The notes: a model not told the origin generated them from the letters alone. Positions 9,297 through 18,739 are shown, counted from the stretch's first letter. The stretch is DNA of 64,000 bases from SZUA-592 sp041556555 (GCA_041556555.1 JBFFIE010000006.1:1-64000), one strand, 5' to 3'. Program-made: numbers and translations.

Positions 9297-9593
9297 TCAG
9301 TGGGTGCCCTGTTTGCCAGCATCGCCGGTAAGTTTTATCAGCAATTGCTCCCTGGCGTCCTTGTCAGAAACGGACTGCATGGCATTGTTAAATAACGCCA
9401 CAGCCTCGTTGTGGATCCCAAGCAACTTTTCCAGCTGCAGGTTTTCAGCAATCGTTGGTGAGCCACCATTCTTGTATTTCTGATCGATTTCGGAGAGGAA
9501 AGTAAAATAGGCAGTCTTGGTTTCGCTCATGGAGAGATAGGCTTCCCATGCAATCTGTGCATCCGCGGGCAGTGAGTTATCTGTATCTGACAT
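9297..9593 (-). CDS. hypothetical protein (98 aa)
   Basis: A small acidic, helical-looking protein with no signal peptide, membrane segment or recognised domain. ATG 9593 is chosen over the upstream start at 9635 because the longer form would read through the hairpin at 9615-9638. It lies downstream of the fba end of the glycolytic/Calvin-type operon, separated by that hairpin, so it may depend on read-through or its own promoter. No Shine-Dalgarno sequence is evident. The 106 bp between its stop and the small lipoprotein gene show nothing recognisable. Confidence 0.55.
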   Translation of the reverse strand: MSDTDNSLPADAQIAWEAYLSMSETKTAYFTFLSEIDQKYKNGGSPTIAENLQLEKLLGIHNEAVALFNNAMQSVSDKDAREQLLIKLTGDAGKQGTH

Positions 9594-9614
9594 GATGGGT
9601 TTAAATATAATGAG

Positions 9615-9638
9615 GGGTTGGACTGTTAACTCCAACCC
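9615..9638 (-). terminator. intrinsic-terminator-like hairpin after fba
   Basis: A perfect 8-bp inverted repeat (GGGTTGGA / TCCAACCC) with an 8-nt loop lies 28 bp beyond the fba stop. On the minus strand it is followed by an AT-rich run, CTCATTATATTTAAA, rather than a pure T-tract, so it may be a partial terminator. It separates the tkt-gap-pgk-pyk-fba operon from the small gene at 9297-9593. Confidence 0.5.
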
Positions 9639-9665
9639 GTCATTTACTTATCTTATAGAATGTAT

Positions 9666-10688
9666 TCAGGCAGCCTGCTCCATTTCTTCGCTGTATTTAC
9701 CCAGACAGGCAAGGTGATTGCACTTCTCACGATGCAGTAAGGCTGCCTGTGCGGCGGCAACATTTTCGGAATCGCCGGCCCAGGTCTTGAGGCAAGGTTC
9801 CTGCAGGGCACGACCATATGAAAAACTGAGTGGCCATGGAAGATCAGGGAAGTTCTTATTCATCTCATTCAAATGCGCTGTCGCGAGCTCGGCACTCTGT
9901 CCGCCTGAAAGAAAAACAATACCAGGCAGCGCAGCCGGCACGGTCTGTAACAGGCAATGCACTGTCTTTTCTGCCACTTCTTTGACGCCAGCCTGTTCCT
10001 TGCACTTCTTGCCGGAGATGACCATGTTGGTTTTAAGTATCGTGTGTTCAATGCTGACATCCAGTTTGAACAGGGCATCAAACACGGTCTTCAGGGTCAT
10101 GCGGGTGACATCAAAACAGGTATCGATGGTGTTGTCAGCATCCATCAAGACCTCGGGTTCGATGATGGGTACGATCCCGGCCTCCTGGCAGAGGCCAGCA
10201 TAACGGGCCAGAGCATGGGCGTTGGCGTCGATACAGGCCATGCTCGGGATGCCATCACCAATCGTAATCACGGCCCGCCATTTTGCGAACCTGGCACCCA
10301 GTTGCTTGTATTCAGCAAGGCGATCGCGCAAGCCATCCAGGCCTTCCGTGATCTTTTCACCCGGGTGACCGGCAAAATCCTTGGCGCCGGTGTCAACCTT
10401 GATGCCGGGCATAATGCCTTGCTTGATCAACGCCTCAGCAAACGGTGTACCATTGTTCGTGGACTGACGAATGGTCTCGTCAAACAAGATCATGCCACTG
10501 ATATAGTCCGCACCTCCGGGATTAGTAATCAGCAGGTCACGGTAATTCCTGCGAGATTCTTCTGTAGATTCAATATTTATGCTGTCAAAGCGTTTTTTTA
10601 TTGTCGGAAAGCTTTCGTCTATGGCCAGTATGCCTTTGCCCTTGGCCACCATTGCCTCGGCGGTTTTTTGAAGTTCATCTGCGCTCAT
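9666..10688 (-). CDS. fba: class I fructose-bisphosphate aldolase
   Basis: A 340-residue aldolase of the eukaryote-like class I family, with no metal-binding class II motifs. The Schiff-base lysine is Lys219 in HTILKTNMV. Lys136 in FAKWRAV and Glu177 in IIEPEV correspond to the catalytic Lys146 and Glu187 of the rabbit enzyme. It cleaves or forms fructose-1,6-bisphosphate, and would also make sedoheptulose-bisphosphate in a Calvin-type cycle. It is the last gene of tkt-gap-pgk-pyk-fba, 72 bp after pyk. Class I aldolase at the end of this operon is found in several autotrophic or methylotrophic gammaproteobacteria. Confidence 0.95.
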   Translation of the reverse strand: MSADELQKTAEAMVAKGKGILAIDESFPTIKKRFDSINIESTEESRRNYRDLLITNPGGADYISGMILFDETIRQSTNNGTPFAEALIKQGIMPGIKVDTGAKDFAGHPGEKITEGLDGLRDRLAEYKQLGARFAKWRAVITIGDGIPSMACIDANAHALARYAGLCQEAGIVPIIEPEVLMDADNTIDTCFDVTRMTLKTVFDALFKLDVSIEHTILKTNMVISGKKCKEQAGVKEVAEKTVHCLLQTVPAALPGIVFLSGGQSAELATAHLNEMNKNFPDLPWPLSFSYGRALQEPCLKTWAGDSENVAAAQAALLHREKCNHLACLGKYSEEMEQAA

Positions 10689-10760
10689 GGGTCTGCCTCT
10701 GTCAATATTTTAAGTTTATGCCGGATTATATTAATCCTGTTCAGCCACGACCAGTCCCGC

Positions 10761-12203
10761 CTAAAGCGAGTGCTCGACGGCTTCGCCTACCTTGATAATT
10801 TTCATGTTGTTGGTTCCACCGCGTTTGCCCAGCAAATCACCTTTGGTGATGATGATGTAGTCCCCATCATCAAGATAGCCCATGCCCATGAGATCATCGA
10901 TGATTTCGCGGTTGGCGGCCAACGGGTCGGTATGAGTGATATCAAATTTCACAGGGTAGACTCCACGGTAAAGTGTCACCCGTCGCCGGGTGGATGCATG
11001 CCGTGTGAATGCAAATATCGGAATGTTGGAACTGATGCGCGACATCCACAGGCAGGTTGAGCCGGTCTCTGTCAAGGCGGCAATGGCCTTGGCGCCCATG
11101 TGATTGGCTGAATACATTGTGGCCATGGCGATGGCCTCGTCAATGGCCTCGAAGCGCTGGTTGATGCGGTGATCGGAGACTTGCACGACACGCTGTTTCT
11201 CTGCTTCTTCGCAGATGCGGGACATCGCCTCCACGGCCCGGTCTGGATAACGACCGATGCTGGTTTCCGCCGACAACATGACTGCGTCGGTGCCGTCAAG
11301 TACGGCGTTAGCCACATCAAATACCTCGGCGCGGGTCGGGATCTGGTGTTCGATCATGGACTCCATCATCTGGGTAGCCGTGATAACGGCCCGATCCATA
11401 TCACGGGCCATCTTGATTAGACGTTTCTGAACCGGGGGAAGGGCAGCATCGCCGATCTCTACCCCCAGGTCGCCGCGGGCTATCATGATGGCGTCGGATG
11501 CTTCGATGATTGCCTCGATATTTTCTACTGCTTCAGTTCTCTCGATCTTGGCAATAATGCGAGCCTTGTTGCCCAGATCGTCAAGCATCTTGCGGGCCTG
11601 GTGTACATCATTGGCACCGCGGGCGAACGAGATTGCAATAAAATCCGCACCGATCTTTACCGCATGTTCAAGGTCTATCTTGTCCTTTTCTGTCAAGGCG
11701 TTCGCTGAAAGCCCACCTCCCTTGCGGTTGATTCCCTTGTTGTTGGAGAGCCTCCCGCCCGTGATGACCTTAGAAATTACCCTGGTGTCCTCGACTGCCT
11801 CGACCAGTAGCACAATATGGCCGTCATCGATCAGCAAATTATCACCGGGGCGGACATCCCGTGGTAATTCCTTGTAGGTTACACCTACCGCATGTTTATC
11901 GCCCTGGTCTGAAGCGAGCCTGGTATCAATAATAAATTCATCGCCTTCCTTGAGCTGAATCGGACTCTTTTTGAACTGCTCGATTCGAATCTTGGGGCCC
12001 TGCAGGTCGGCAATGATACCGACTGCCCAGTCCTTTTCCCTGGAAATCTTGCGGATTTCCTTTGCTCGGCGCTCATGGTCGGTATGGGTCTGATGGGAAT
12101 AGTTCAGGCGGAATACGTCCACGCCCATTTGAAACAGCTTGTCGATAACCCCTGGCTTGTCCGTGGCCGGACCAGTGGTCGCAATAATCTTGGTTCTTCT
12201 CAT
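10761..12203 (-). CDS. pyk: pyruvate kinase
   Basis: A 480-residue pyruvate kinase. It begins with the usual RRTKIIATTGPATDK, has the catalytic Lys region IIAKIERTEAVENI, the Mg2+-binding segment IARGDLGVEIG, and the substrate motif ATQMMESMI. The C-terminal allosteric domain is present. It converts phosphoenolpyruvate and ADP to pyruvate and ATP in the cytoplasm. It is encoded between pgk (36 bp upstream) and fba in the same transcription unit. An overlapping antisense frame on the plus strand (9957-11060) is a shadow of fba and pyk. Confidence 0.97.
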   Translation of the reverse strand: MRRTKIIATTGPATDKPGVIDKLFQMGVDVFRLNYSHQTHTDHERRAKEIRKISREKDWAVGIIADLQGPKIRIEQFKKSPIQLKEGDEFIIDTRLASDQGDKHAVGVTYKELPRDVRPGDNLLIDDGHIVLLVEAVEDTRVISKVITGGRLSNNKGINRKGGGLSANALTEKDKIDLEHAVKIGADFIAISFARGANDVHQARKMLDDLGNKARIIAKIERTEAVENIEAIIEASDAIMIARGDLGVEIGDAALPPVQKRLIKMARDMDRAVITATQMMESMIEHQIPTRAEVFDVANAVLDGTDAVMLSAETSIGRYPDRAVEAMSRICEEAEKQRVVQVSDHRINQRFEAIDEAIAMATMYSANHMGAKAIAALTETGSTCLWMSRISSNIPIFAFTRHASTRRRVTLYRGVYPVKFDITHTDPLAANREIIDDLMGMGYLDDGDYIIITKGDLLGKRGGTNNMKIIKVGEAVEHSL

Positions 12204-12239
12204 TTAGTGTTAGTTTAATGTCCCCGGGGATGTTTACTG

Positions 12240-13451
12240 CTAGTATTCCCGGGCCCTTTCCATCAAGGCCCAGGCACGGGCGGATTCTTCCAGTATTTGC
12301 ACCGCGGGCAGCTTTTTCCCCTCCAGAAACTCGAGAAAGGCCCCACCTCCGGTGGAGATGTAAGAAATGTTGTCAGCAACATCAAACTTGGCGATGGCGG
12401 AAAGGGTGTCTCCGCCACCGGCTACCGAGTAGGCATCACTTCTGGCAATGGCTTCTGCCACTTTTCTAGTGCCAAGACTGAACTGTTCAAACTCAAATAC
12501 CCCAAGCGGACCATTCCAGACGATAGTCCTGGCCTTTGTGATCATATCGGCAAAACGGTCTGCAGTTTCCGGTCCAATATCGAGGATGAGATCATCATCC
12601 TCTATGGCATCCAGAGGCTTGATGGTTGCCGTGGCATCTTCAGAAAATGATTTTGCACAGCTGACATCAGTGGGCAGTGGTATCTCAGCGCCTTTTTGTC
12701 TTGCCTTGGCGATTAGTTTCTTCGCATTATCAACAAGCTTGTCCTCACACAGGGATTTGCCGATGGTATGGCCCCCGGCCTTGAGGAAAGTATTGGCAAT
12801 GCCGCCACCGACTATCATTTGATCAACAAGATCTAGGAGTGATTCCAATATGGTCAGCTTGGTCGATATCTTTGAGCCACCAACAATGGCTAACAAAGGT
12901 TTTTCAGGTTTTTTGATAATCGCTGACAGGGCCTTAAGCTCAGCAATTAACAGCGGACCTGCGCAGGCGATCGGCACATACTTGGCCACACCGTGGGTTG
13001 ATGCCTGGGCACGATGTGCTGTGGCAAAGGCATCATTTACATAAACTTGGCACAGGTTTGCCATTTGCCGGGCCAGTTCATCATCGTTGGCCTTCTCGCC
13101 TTTCTGGAAACGGACATTCTCACATAGCACGATATCGTTTGATTCCAGATCCACACCGTCGATCCAGTCCCTGATCAGTGGCACATCGCGGCCCAGTAAT
13201 TCAGACAGTTTTTTTGCAACCGGTGCCAGTGAAAAAGCCTCGTCAAACTGTCCCTCTTCAGGGCGCCCGAGGTGTGAAAGCAGGATGATCTTAGCGCCGC
13301 TATCAAGAATGGACTGCAAGGTAGGCAGACTGGCCCTGATTCGGGTGTCATCTTCAATTACGCCGTTTCTGAGCGGGACATTGTAATCTTCACGGATCAA
13401 GACCCGTTTTCCGCTCAGATCCAGGTCGGCAATTTTCAGAAGATCGGACAT
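12240..13451 (-). CDS. pgk: phosphoglycerate kinase
   Basis: A 403-residue phosphoglycerate kinase. Visible features are the N-terminal substrate segment VLIREDYNVPLRNG, GGSKISTKL in the hinge region, the nucleotide-binding loop and the C-terminal AGGGDTLSAI. In this operon it may run glycolytically or, with the neighbouring gap and tkt, as part of carbon fixation. ATG 13451 (MSDLLK) is preferred over TTG 13460. It starts 16 bp after gap and ends 36 bp before pyk, so it is internal to the operon. Confidence 0.97.
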   Translation of the reverse strand: MSDLLKIADLDLSGKRVLIREDYNVPLRNGVIEDDTRIRASLPTLQSILDSGAKIILLSHLGRPEEGQFDEAFSLAPVAKKLSELLGRDVPLIRDWIDGVDLESNDIVLCENVRFQKGEKANDDELARQMANLCQVYVNDAFATAHRAQASTHGVAKYVPIACAGPLLIAELKALSAIIKKPEKPLLAIVGGSKISTKLTILESLLDLVDQMIVGGGIANTFLKAGGHTIGKSLCEDKLVDNAKKLIAKARQKGAEIPLPTDVSCAKSFSEDATATIKPLDAIEDDDLILDIGPETADRFADMITKARTIVWNGPLGVFEFEQFSLGTRKVAEAIARSDAYSVAGGGDTLSAIAKFDVADNISYISTGGGAFLEFLEGKKLPAVQILEESARAWALMERAREY

Positions 13452-13467
13452 ACCATTCAATCCATGG

Positions 13468-14481
13468 CTAGTTTGCGTTCACCAACGCGATTGTGGTGTC
13501 CAGCATGCGATTGGAGAAACCCCATTCATTATCATACCAGGCAACTATCTTGACCAGTGTGCCGTCAATGATCTTGGTCAGGCCTGCATCGTAAGTTGAT
13601 GAGGCTGGGTCATGGTTGAAATCAATGGAAACCAGCGGTTCATTGTTGTAGGCGAGGACACCCTTTAAGGCACCTTCCGCTGCATCTTTCATGAGTGAAT
13701 TGATTTCCTCGATACTAGTCTCACGTGCCGCCTGGAAAGTAAGGTCAACCATAGACACGTTGATGGTCGGCACACGAACGGCATAACCATCCAACTTGCC
13801 GTTGAGTTCCGGCAATACCAGGCCGACTGCCGCCGCCGCACCGGTCTTGGTCGGGATCATGGACATTGTCGCAGAACGGGCCCGGCGCAGGTCTGAGTGA
13901 TAGACATCAGTCAGTACCTGATCATTGGTATAGGCGTGCACCGTGGTCATAATGCCGTGGATCATCCCGATGTTTTCATGGACGACCTTGGCAACCGGCG
14001 CCAGACAGTTTGTAGTGCAGGACGCATTGGAAATCACAGTGTCGGAACTTTTCAAAACGTTCTCGTTGACACCGAATACCACAGTGGCATCGACATCATT
14101 AGCACCCGGAGCGGAAATGATGACTTTCTTTGCCCCGCCCTTGAGGTGTGCGGATGACTTTGCCTTACTGGTGAAGAGTCCAGTGGACTCATGCACAACC
14201 TCAACCCCCAAGTCACCCCAGGGAATTTTGGCCGGGTCGCGTTCTGAAAAGACCTTGATGGCCTTGCCGTTAACGATCATGTTATCGCCTTCAACCGTGA
14301 CCGTCCCCGGGAACCGTCCATGTGCTGTATCAAACCGCGTTAAATGGGCATTGGTTTTGGCATCACCCAGGTCATTAATCGCGACAATCTCGATTTCATC
14401 TGTGCGATTGGATTCGAACAGTGCCCGCAGGATATTGCGGCCGATTCGACCATAACCATTAATGCCTACTTTTATTGCCAT
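13468..14481 (-). CDS. gap: type I glyceraldehyde-3-phosphate dehydrogenase
   Basis: A 337-residue GAPDH. The nucleotide-binding motif is INGYGRIGR (7-15), the catalytic Cys155 lies in SNASCTTNC, and His182 in TTVHAYTND. The segment after the second strand, INDLGDAKTNAHL, resembles the GAPDHs of autotrophic purple and sulfur bacteria rather than E. coli GapA. Cofactor preference (NAD or NADP) cannot be decided here. It makes or uses 1,3-bisphosphoglycerate together with the following pgk (16 bp away). It lies 47 bp downstream of tkt in the same unit. Confidence 0.97.
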   Translation of the reverse strand: MAIKVGINGYGRIGRNILRALFESNRTDEIEIVAINDLGDAKTNAHLTRFDTAHGRFPGTVTVEGDNMIVNGKAIKVFSERDPAKIPWGDLGVEVVHESTGLFTSKAKSSAHLKGGAKKVIISAPGANDVDATVVFGVNENVLKSSDTVISNASCTTNCLAPVAKVVHENIGMIHGIMTTVHAYTNDQVLTDVYHSDLRRARSATMSMIPTKTGAAAAVGLVLPELNGKLDGYAVRVPTINVSMVDLTFQAARETSIEEINSLMKDAAEGALKGVLAYNNEPLVSIDFNHDPASSTYDAGLTKIIDGTLVKIVAWYDNEWGFSNRMLDTTIALVNAN

Positions 14482-14528
14482 TGCTAACTCTCCGCTTGCT
14501 TTATCATTGCTTATTCTGTGATTTGTGC

Positions 14529-16523
14529 TTACAGCATCAGATTGATTTTTTGTTTCAGACTGTCCTCATTCAGCCCGAGGTAATCATAAACATCTGGTCC
14601 CGGCGCAGACTCTCCAAACCGATCAATACCCAGTACCTCACCGTCCAGGCCAACGTACTTGCGCCAGTAATCGCTGACACCAGCCTCGACGGCAATACGC
14701 TTGCGACAATCAGGGGGCAGAACCATATCACGATATGGGGCATCCTGCGCATCAAAAACATCGGTACATGGCATGGAGACCAGCCGTATGCCATTACCTT
14801 GATTGTTCATTTCCTTGACGACGTTATAGGCCAGCCCGGTTTCAGAACCCGTGGCGATGACGACAAGTTCTGGTGAACTGGAACCTTCGATAAGAACATA
14901 TCCCCCTAGCCCGATAGCCTCGATCTGTGCAGCAGTCCTTGGGATGTGTTCCAGGTTTTGCCTCGAGAACAACAGGCTGGTAGGGCCATGCAAATTCTCA
15001 ATCGCCGCCTTCCAAGCCACTGCGGATTCAACGGTATCCGCAGGACGCCAGACCGACATGTTCGGTATCAGTCTCAGAGTTGCAGCCTGTTCGACGGCCT
15101 GGTGAGTCGGACCGTCCTCACCCAAGCCGATAGAATCATGGGTAAGGATAAAGATATTCCGTTGTTTCATCAGTGCCGCCATGCGCAGGGCATTGCGGGC
15201 ATAATCTGAAAAAATCAGAAAGGTAGCGCCATAGGGTATAAAGCCGCCATACAAGGCAATGCCACTATTGATAGCGCTCATACCAAACTCGCGCACACCA
15301 TAATAAATGTAGTTCCCGTCCGGTGTGTCTGCGGTATTGGTTTTTGAACCCGACCAGATGGTCAGGTTGGAACCGGCGAGATCGGCAGAACCGCCAATCA
15401 GTTCCGGCAACAGCGGACCGAATGCTTCCAGCGTATTTTGCGATGCCTTACGGGTGGCTATGGTTTCGCCCTTGTCTGCGGTGTTCTTGATAAATTCTGC
15501 CGTTGCCGTTTGCCAGTTATCTGGCAGCGACTTGTCAATGCGACGTTTGAATTCACTGGCAAGTTCGGGGTATTTGTCCTGGTAAGTCTTGAACACGTCC
15601 TGCCAGGCCGCCTCGAGGTCCTTGCCTTTTTGCCTGGCATCCCAGCCTTCATAGTATTCATCCGGAATGACGAAAGGTTCATATTCCCAGCCCAGTTGCT
15701 TGCGGGCCAGGGCCACTTCATCCGCACCCAGGGCGGCGCCGTGACTGGATTCCTTGCCCTGCTTATTGGGTGAGCCCCAACCAATGATGGTATGGCAGAC
15801 GATGAACGAGGGTTTGTCCGTTTCCTTGCGCGCCAGTTCAAGCGCGGCCTTGACCTGTTCAGCGTCGTGACCCTCCACATCACGGATCACATGCCAACCG
15901 TAGGCTTCCATGCGTGTCGCAGTATCATCTGTAAACCAGCCTTTCACATCACCGTCGATAGAGATTTGGTTGCTGTCATAGATGCAGATCATCTTGCCCA
16001 GTTTGAGGGTACCGGCCAGTGAACAGGCTTCATGTGAAATGCCTTCCATCAGGCAGCCGTCGCCTGCAGACACATAGGTGTAGTGATCGATAATATTGAT
16101 CCCGCCCCGGTTAAACTGGGCAGCCAGGGTACGTTCGGCAATAGCCATACCCACGGCATTGGCCAGGCCCTGCCCCAGCGGGCCGGTAGTGGTTTCAATG
16201 CCAGGGGTGTCGCCATATTCCGGATGGCCGGGTGTTTTCGAGTGCAGCTGCCGGAAATTCTTGATCTCTTCCATCGACAGGTCGTAACCGCTGAGATGCA
16301 GTAATGAATAAAGCAACATTGACCCATGGCCGTTGGACATAACAAACCGGTCCCGGTTAGGCCAGTGCGGGTTGGCCGGGTTATGCTTCAGAAAATCATT
16401 CCACAGTACTTCCATGATGTCGGCCATGCCCATGGGGGCACCGGGGTGACCGGATTTGGCCTTTTCAACTGCATCCATGCTGAGCGCACGAATGGCATTG
16501 GCTAGTTCACGCCTTGAAAGCAT
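14529..16523 (-). CDS. tkt: transketolase
   Basis: A 664-residue transketolase, full length for the family. The thiamine-diphosphate motif runs from GDGCLMEGISHEA (about 154) to YDSNQIS about 30 residues later. The catalytic Glu is in GVREFGM, near residue 413. The C-terminal domain ends normally. It transfers two-carbon ketol units in the pentose-phosphate or Calvin cycle. It is the first gene of the minus-strand operon, preceded by 213 bp without a gene that holds a plausible promoter. Confidence 0.97.
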   Translation of the reverse strand: MLSRRELANAIRALSMDAVEKAKSGHPGAPMGMADIMEVLWNDFLKHNPANPHWPNRDRFVMSNGHGSMLLYSLLHLSGYDLSMEEIKNFRQLHSKTPGHPEYGDTPGIETTTGPLGQGLANAVGMAIAERTLAAQFNRGGINIIDHYTYVSAGDGCLMEGISHEACSLAGTLKLGKMICIYDSNQISIDGDVKGWFTDDTATRMEAYGWHVIRDVEGHDAEQVKAALELARKETDKPSFIVCHTIIGWGSPNKQGKESSHGAALGADEVALARKQLGWEYEPFVIPDEYYEGWDARQKGKDLEAAWQDVFKTYQDKYPELASEFKRRIDKSLPDNWQTATAEFIKNTADKGETIATRKASQNTLEAFGPLLPELIGGSADLAGSNLTIWSGSKTNTADTPDGNYIYYGVREFGMSAINSGIALYGGFIPYGATFLIFSDYARNALRMAALMKQRNIFILTHDSIGLGEDGPTHQAVEQAATLRLIPNMSVWRPADTVESAVAWKAAIENLHGPTSLLFSRQNLEHIPRTAAQIEAIGLGGYVLIEGSSSPELVVIATGSETGLAYNVVKEMNNQGNGIRLVSMPCTDVFDAQDAPYRDMVLPPDCRKRIAVEAGVSDYWRKYVGLDGEVLGIDRFGESAPGPDVYDYLGLNEDSLKQKINLML

Positions 16524-16609
16524 TAATTTCTCCGCTGATTGGATGGTGATATGAACGACAACAGAGCCGGATGTGTTACAAGACTGAAGTGTCCGCCGTT
16601 TTCAACGGA

Positions 16610-16637
16610 TTGATATTATTCTCGGTATTTCAGTCAA
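16610..16637 (-). promoter_or_regulatory. candidate sigma-70 promoter for the tkt operon
   Basis: On the minus strand, TTGACT (16632-16637) and TATCAA (16610-16615) are separated by 16 bp, about 87 bp before the tkt start. The -35 is good and the -10 moderate. The long leader leaves room for regulation. No LysR/CbbR-type palindrome was recognised with confidence. The rest of the gene-free stretch 16524-16736 shows nothing else recognisable. Confidence 0.4.
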
Positions 16638-16736
16638 GACCACGGAACGTGGAATCCCCGCCAGACGCTGTTCATACAGAAACGGCGTATTTTCACCCAG
16701 TCACGCGGGATGGGCAAGTTCAAGGTGGTTAGAGTT

Positions 16737-17294
16737 TTATGATTTCCGCCATTTGATCGAGCAGCCCTGACTGATGAATTGCTCCTCCGGACCGTGCCCG
16801 GTTTCAGCGATCTGTTTCATGGCCTCAACAAGATCCCGTCTGGTATCGGTTGGTGCCGGTTGCATGCCACTGGCATCCAGCCTGCCCCGGTATTGCAACT
16901 CGAGGTCAGCGTTGTAGCCAAAGAAGTCCGGTGTGCAAACGGCACCGTAGGCCTTCGCAACCTCCTGTGTTTCGTCGATGAGATAGGGGAAGGGATAGGC
17001 GAATTTATCGGCGATCTTTTTCATATTATCAAATGAGTCTTCCGGATAATCCTCCGGGTCATTTGCCATGATGGCGACACTATTGATGCCGTATTTTTGC
17101 ATTTCGCGTGTGTCCTCGACCAGACGTTTCTGGATAGCTTTCACATAGGGGCAGTGATTACAGATGAACATAACGAGGGTGCCTTTATCACCACGACAGT
17201 CTGACAATGACCAGTCCTTGCCATCAGTGCCGCGTAATTTGAAATCCGGTGCTGGCAGGCCAAAATCGCATACCGGGGTTTGCATTAGCGCCAT
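16737..17294 (-). CDS. thioredoxin-fold (AhpC/TSA-like) protein
   Basis: A 185-residue cytoplasmic protein of the redoxin group. After the N-terminal PAPDFKL strand it carries ICNHCPYVK with a Cys45-x-x-Cys48 pair, then TPDFFGY at the cis-proline position. The CNHCPY motif marks a widespread family usually annotated simply as thioredoxin family protein. These often sit near metabolic genes, and their substrate is unknown. It is divergent from metK with 109 bp between the starts and transcribed toward tkt, but the 213-bp gap makes co-transcription uncertain. Confidence 0.85.
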   Translation of the reverse strand: MALMQTPVCDFGLPAPDFKLRGTDGKDWSLSDCRGDKGTLVMFICNHCPYVKAIQKRLVEDTREMQKYGINSVAIMANDPEDYPEDSFDNMKKIADKFAYPFPYLIDETQEVAKAYGAVCTPDFFGYNADLELQYRGRLDASGMQPAPTDTRRDLVEAMKQIAETGHGPEEQFISQGCSIKWRKS

Positions 17295-17403
17295 AAAATC
17301 CTCCCTAAGTTTTTGACTCTAGTGTATCAAATGCAAAGGCCGTGTATTTATGGAAGTTACACGTTAGAATGCCGCGTTTTAAACCGGATGGGCAGGAAAC
17401 CCG

Positions 17404-18573
17404 ATGATCAGGAATCATTTATTTACCTCGGAATCCGTTTCCGAAGGGCATCCCGACAAGGTAGCCGACCAGGTGTCGGATGCCGTGGTGGACGCTATTT
17501 TCAGCAAAGACCCCAAGGCCCGTATTGCCTGTGAAACCTTGGTGACAACCGGTCTGGTGGTGATCGCCGGCGAGGTGACAACCACTGCGACAATCGATAT
17601 CCCCGAACTTGCCCGGGACACTATCCGTGACATCGGCTATACCAGCTCCGATATTGGTTTCGATGCCGATACCTGTGGCGTGATGGTCTCGCTGGACAAA
17701 CAATCTCCGGACATTGCCATGGGTGTCGATGAGGGCGATAACAAGGAACAGGGCGCCGGTGACCAGGGCCTGATGTTCGGTTATGCCTGCGATGAGACAG
17801 ATACCCTGATGCCGGCACCGATTGATTTTGCCCATCGTCTGGTCCGGCGCCAGTCCGAGGTGCGAAAGTCCGGGCAACTGGCCTGGCTAAGGCCCGATGC
17901 CAAGAGCCAGGTGACCTTCCGCTATGCCGAGGGCAGGCCGGTGGCCATTGATGCCGTGGTCCTCTCCACCCAGCATGATCCTGATATCAGCACGGCCGAC
18001 CTGCGTGAGGCCGTGATGGAAGAGGTAATCAAACCGGTGTTGCCCGCAGAATGGCTCGACAAGGAAACGCTCTATCATATTAACCCGACCGGGCGGTTTG
18101 TGATTGGTGGTCCCATGGGAGACTGTGGATTAACCGGCCGCAAGATTATCGTTGATACCTATGGCGGGATGGCCCGTCACGGCGGCGGCGCCTTTTCCGG
18201 CAAGGACCCGACCAAGGTCGACCGATCAGCCGCCTATGCGGCCCGGTATGTAGCCAAGAATATAGTCGCCGCTGGCCTGGCACGGCGTTGCGAGGTGCAG
18301 ATTTCCTATGCCATCGGAGTTGCGGAACCCACCTCCATCAGTGTTGATTCCTTCGGTACTGGTTCGGTGAATGAGAAAAAACTGGCGGCTGCCATCCGCC
18401 ACCACTTTGACCTGCGGCCCAAGGGGATTATCGCCATGCTAGATCTGCTGCGGCCAATCTACAAGCCAACTGCCGCCTATGGGCATTTTGGCCGCGGTGA
18501 CCTTGATCTGCCCTGGGAAAAGACCGACAGGGCCGAGATCCTGAAGTCGGAACTGGGCAAACAGATCGCCTGA
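17404..18573 (+). CDS. metK: S-adenosylmethionine synthetase
   Basis: A 389-residue MetK with all three pseudo-repeat domains. Conserved parts include FTSESVSEGHPDK at the N-terminus (catalytic His), GAGDQGLMFGYA, and the P-loop-like GGGAFSGKDPTKVDRSAAY. It makes S-adenosylmethionine from methionine and ATP. ahcY and metF follow after a promoter and riboswitch, so the whole activated-methyl cycle apart from methionine synthase lies together. ATG 17404 gives the family N-terminus. I saw no SAM riboswitch upstream of metK. Confidence 0.97.
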   Translation: MIRNHLFTSESVSEGHPDKVADQVSDAVVDAIFSKDPKARIACETLVTTGLVVIAGEVTTTATIDIPELARDTIRDIGYTSSDIGFDADTCGVMVSLDKQSPDIAMGVDEGDNKEQGAGDQGLMFGYACDETDTLMPAPIDFAHRLVRRQSEVRKSGQLAWLRPDAKSQVTFRYAEGRPVAIDAVVLSTQHDPDISTADLREAVMEEVIKPVLPAEWLDKETLYHINPTGRFVIGGPMGDCGLTGRKIIVDTYGGMARHGGGAFSGKDPTKVDRSAAYAARYVAKNIVAAGLARRCEVQISYAIGVAEPTSISVDSFGTGSVNEKKLAAAIRHHFDLRPKGIIAMLDLLRPIYKPTAAYGHFGRGDLDLPWEKTDRAEILKSELGKQIA

Positions 18574-18597
18574 GCTATCAGGGACAGTACTGCAAAC

Positions 18598-18625
18598 TTG
18601 AAACTCTGTTTCGGGGCGCTATACT
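18598..18625 (+). promoter_or_regulatory. sigma-70 promoter for the SAH riboswitch-ahcY-metF unit
   Basis: TTGAAA (18598-18603) and TATACT (18620-18625) are separated by 16 bp, directly after metK. This places transcription start near 18632, some 20 nt before the riboswitch aptamer. Good hexamers and position make it a convincing promoter. Confidence 0.65.
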
Positions 18626-18650
18626 TCGCAATCTCACAAAAAACTGTGTC

Positions 18651-18720
18651 CTTGAGGAGCGTTGCGACGGGCTGACCCCGCCAGGCTCGAGAATACAGCA
18701 AGTTTCAAACGGCGCTCGCT
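18651..18720 (+). promoter_or_regulatory. S-adenosylhomocysteine (SAH) riboswitch
   Basis: The leader before ahcY matches the SAH aptamer consensus as I know it. It has a GAGGAGCG...TTGCGACGG start, the CCAGGCTCG core, and the closing AACGGCGCTCGC. GAGCG near 18655 pairs with CGCTC near 18713, and an internal stem GGCTGACCCC precedes the CCAGGCTCG segment. The ahcY Shine-Dalgarno sequence (GGAGG, 18727-18731) follows within 10 nt. SAH binding is expected to turn on ahcY and metF to remove the inhibitory product of methyltransferases. Confidence 0.9.
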
Positions 18721-18739
18721 TAATTTGGAGGAAAACCAG

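Noticed and set aside
9957..11060. 367-codon open frame on the plus strand
   Set aside because: It lies antisense to fba and pyk, both full-length and well conserved on the minus strand. Its composition is the mirror of their codons and shows no domain.
17295..17403. SAM riboswitch or promoter upstream of metK
   Set aside because: No known SAM aptamer core is visible. A TAGAAT box has no matching -35, so a promoter could not be fixed.
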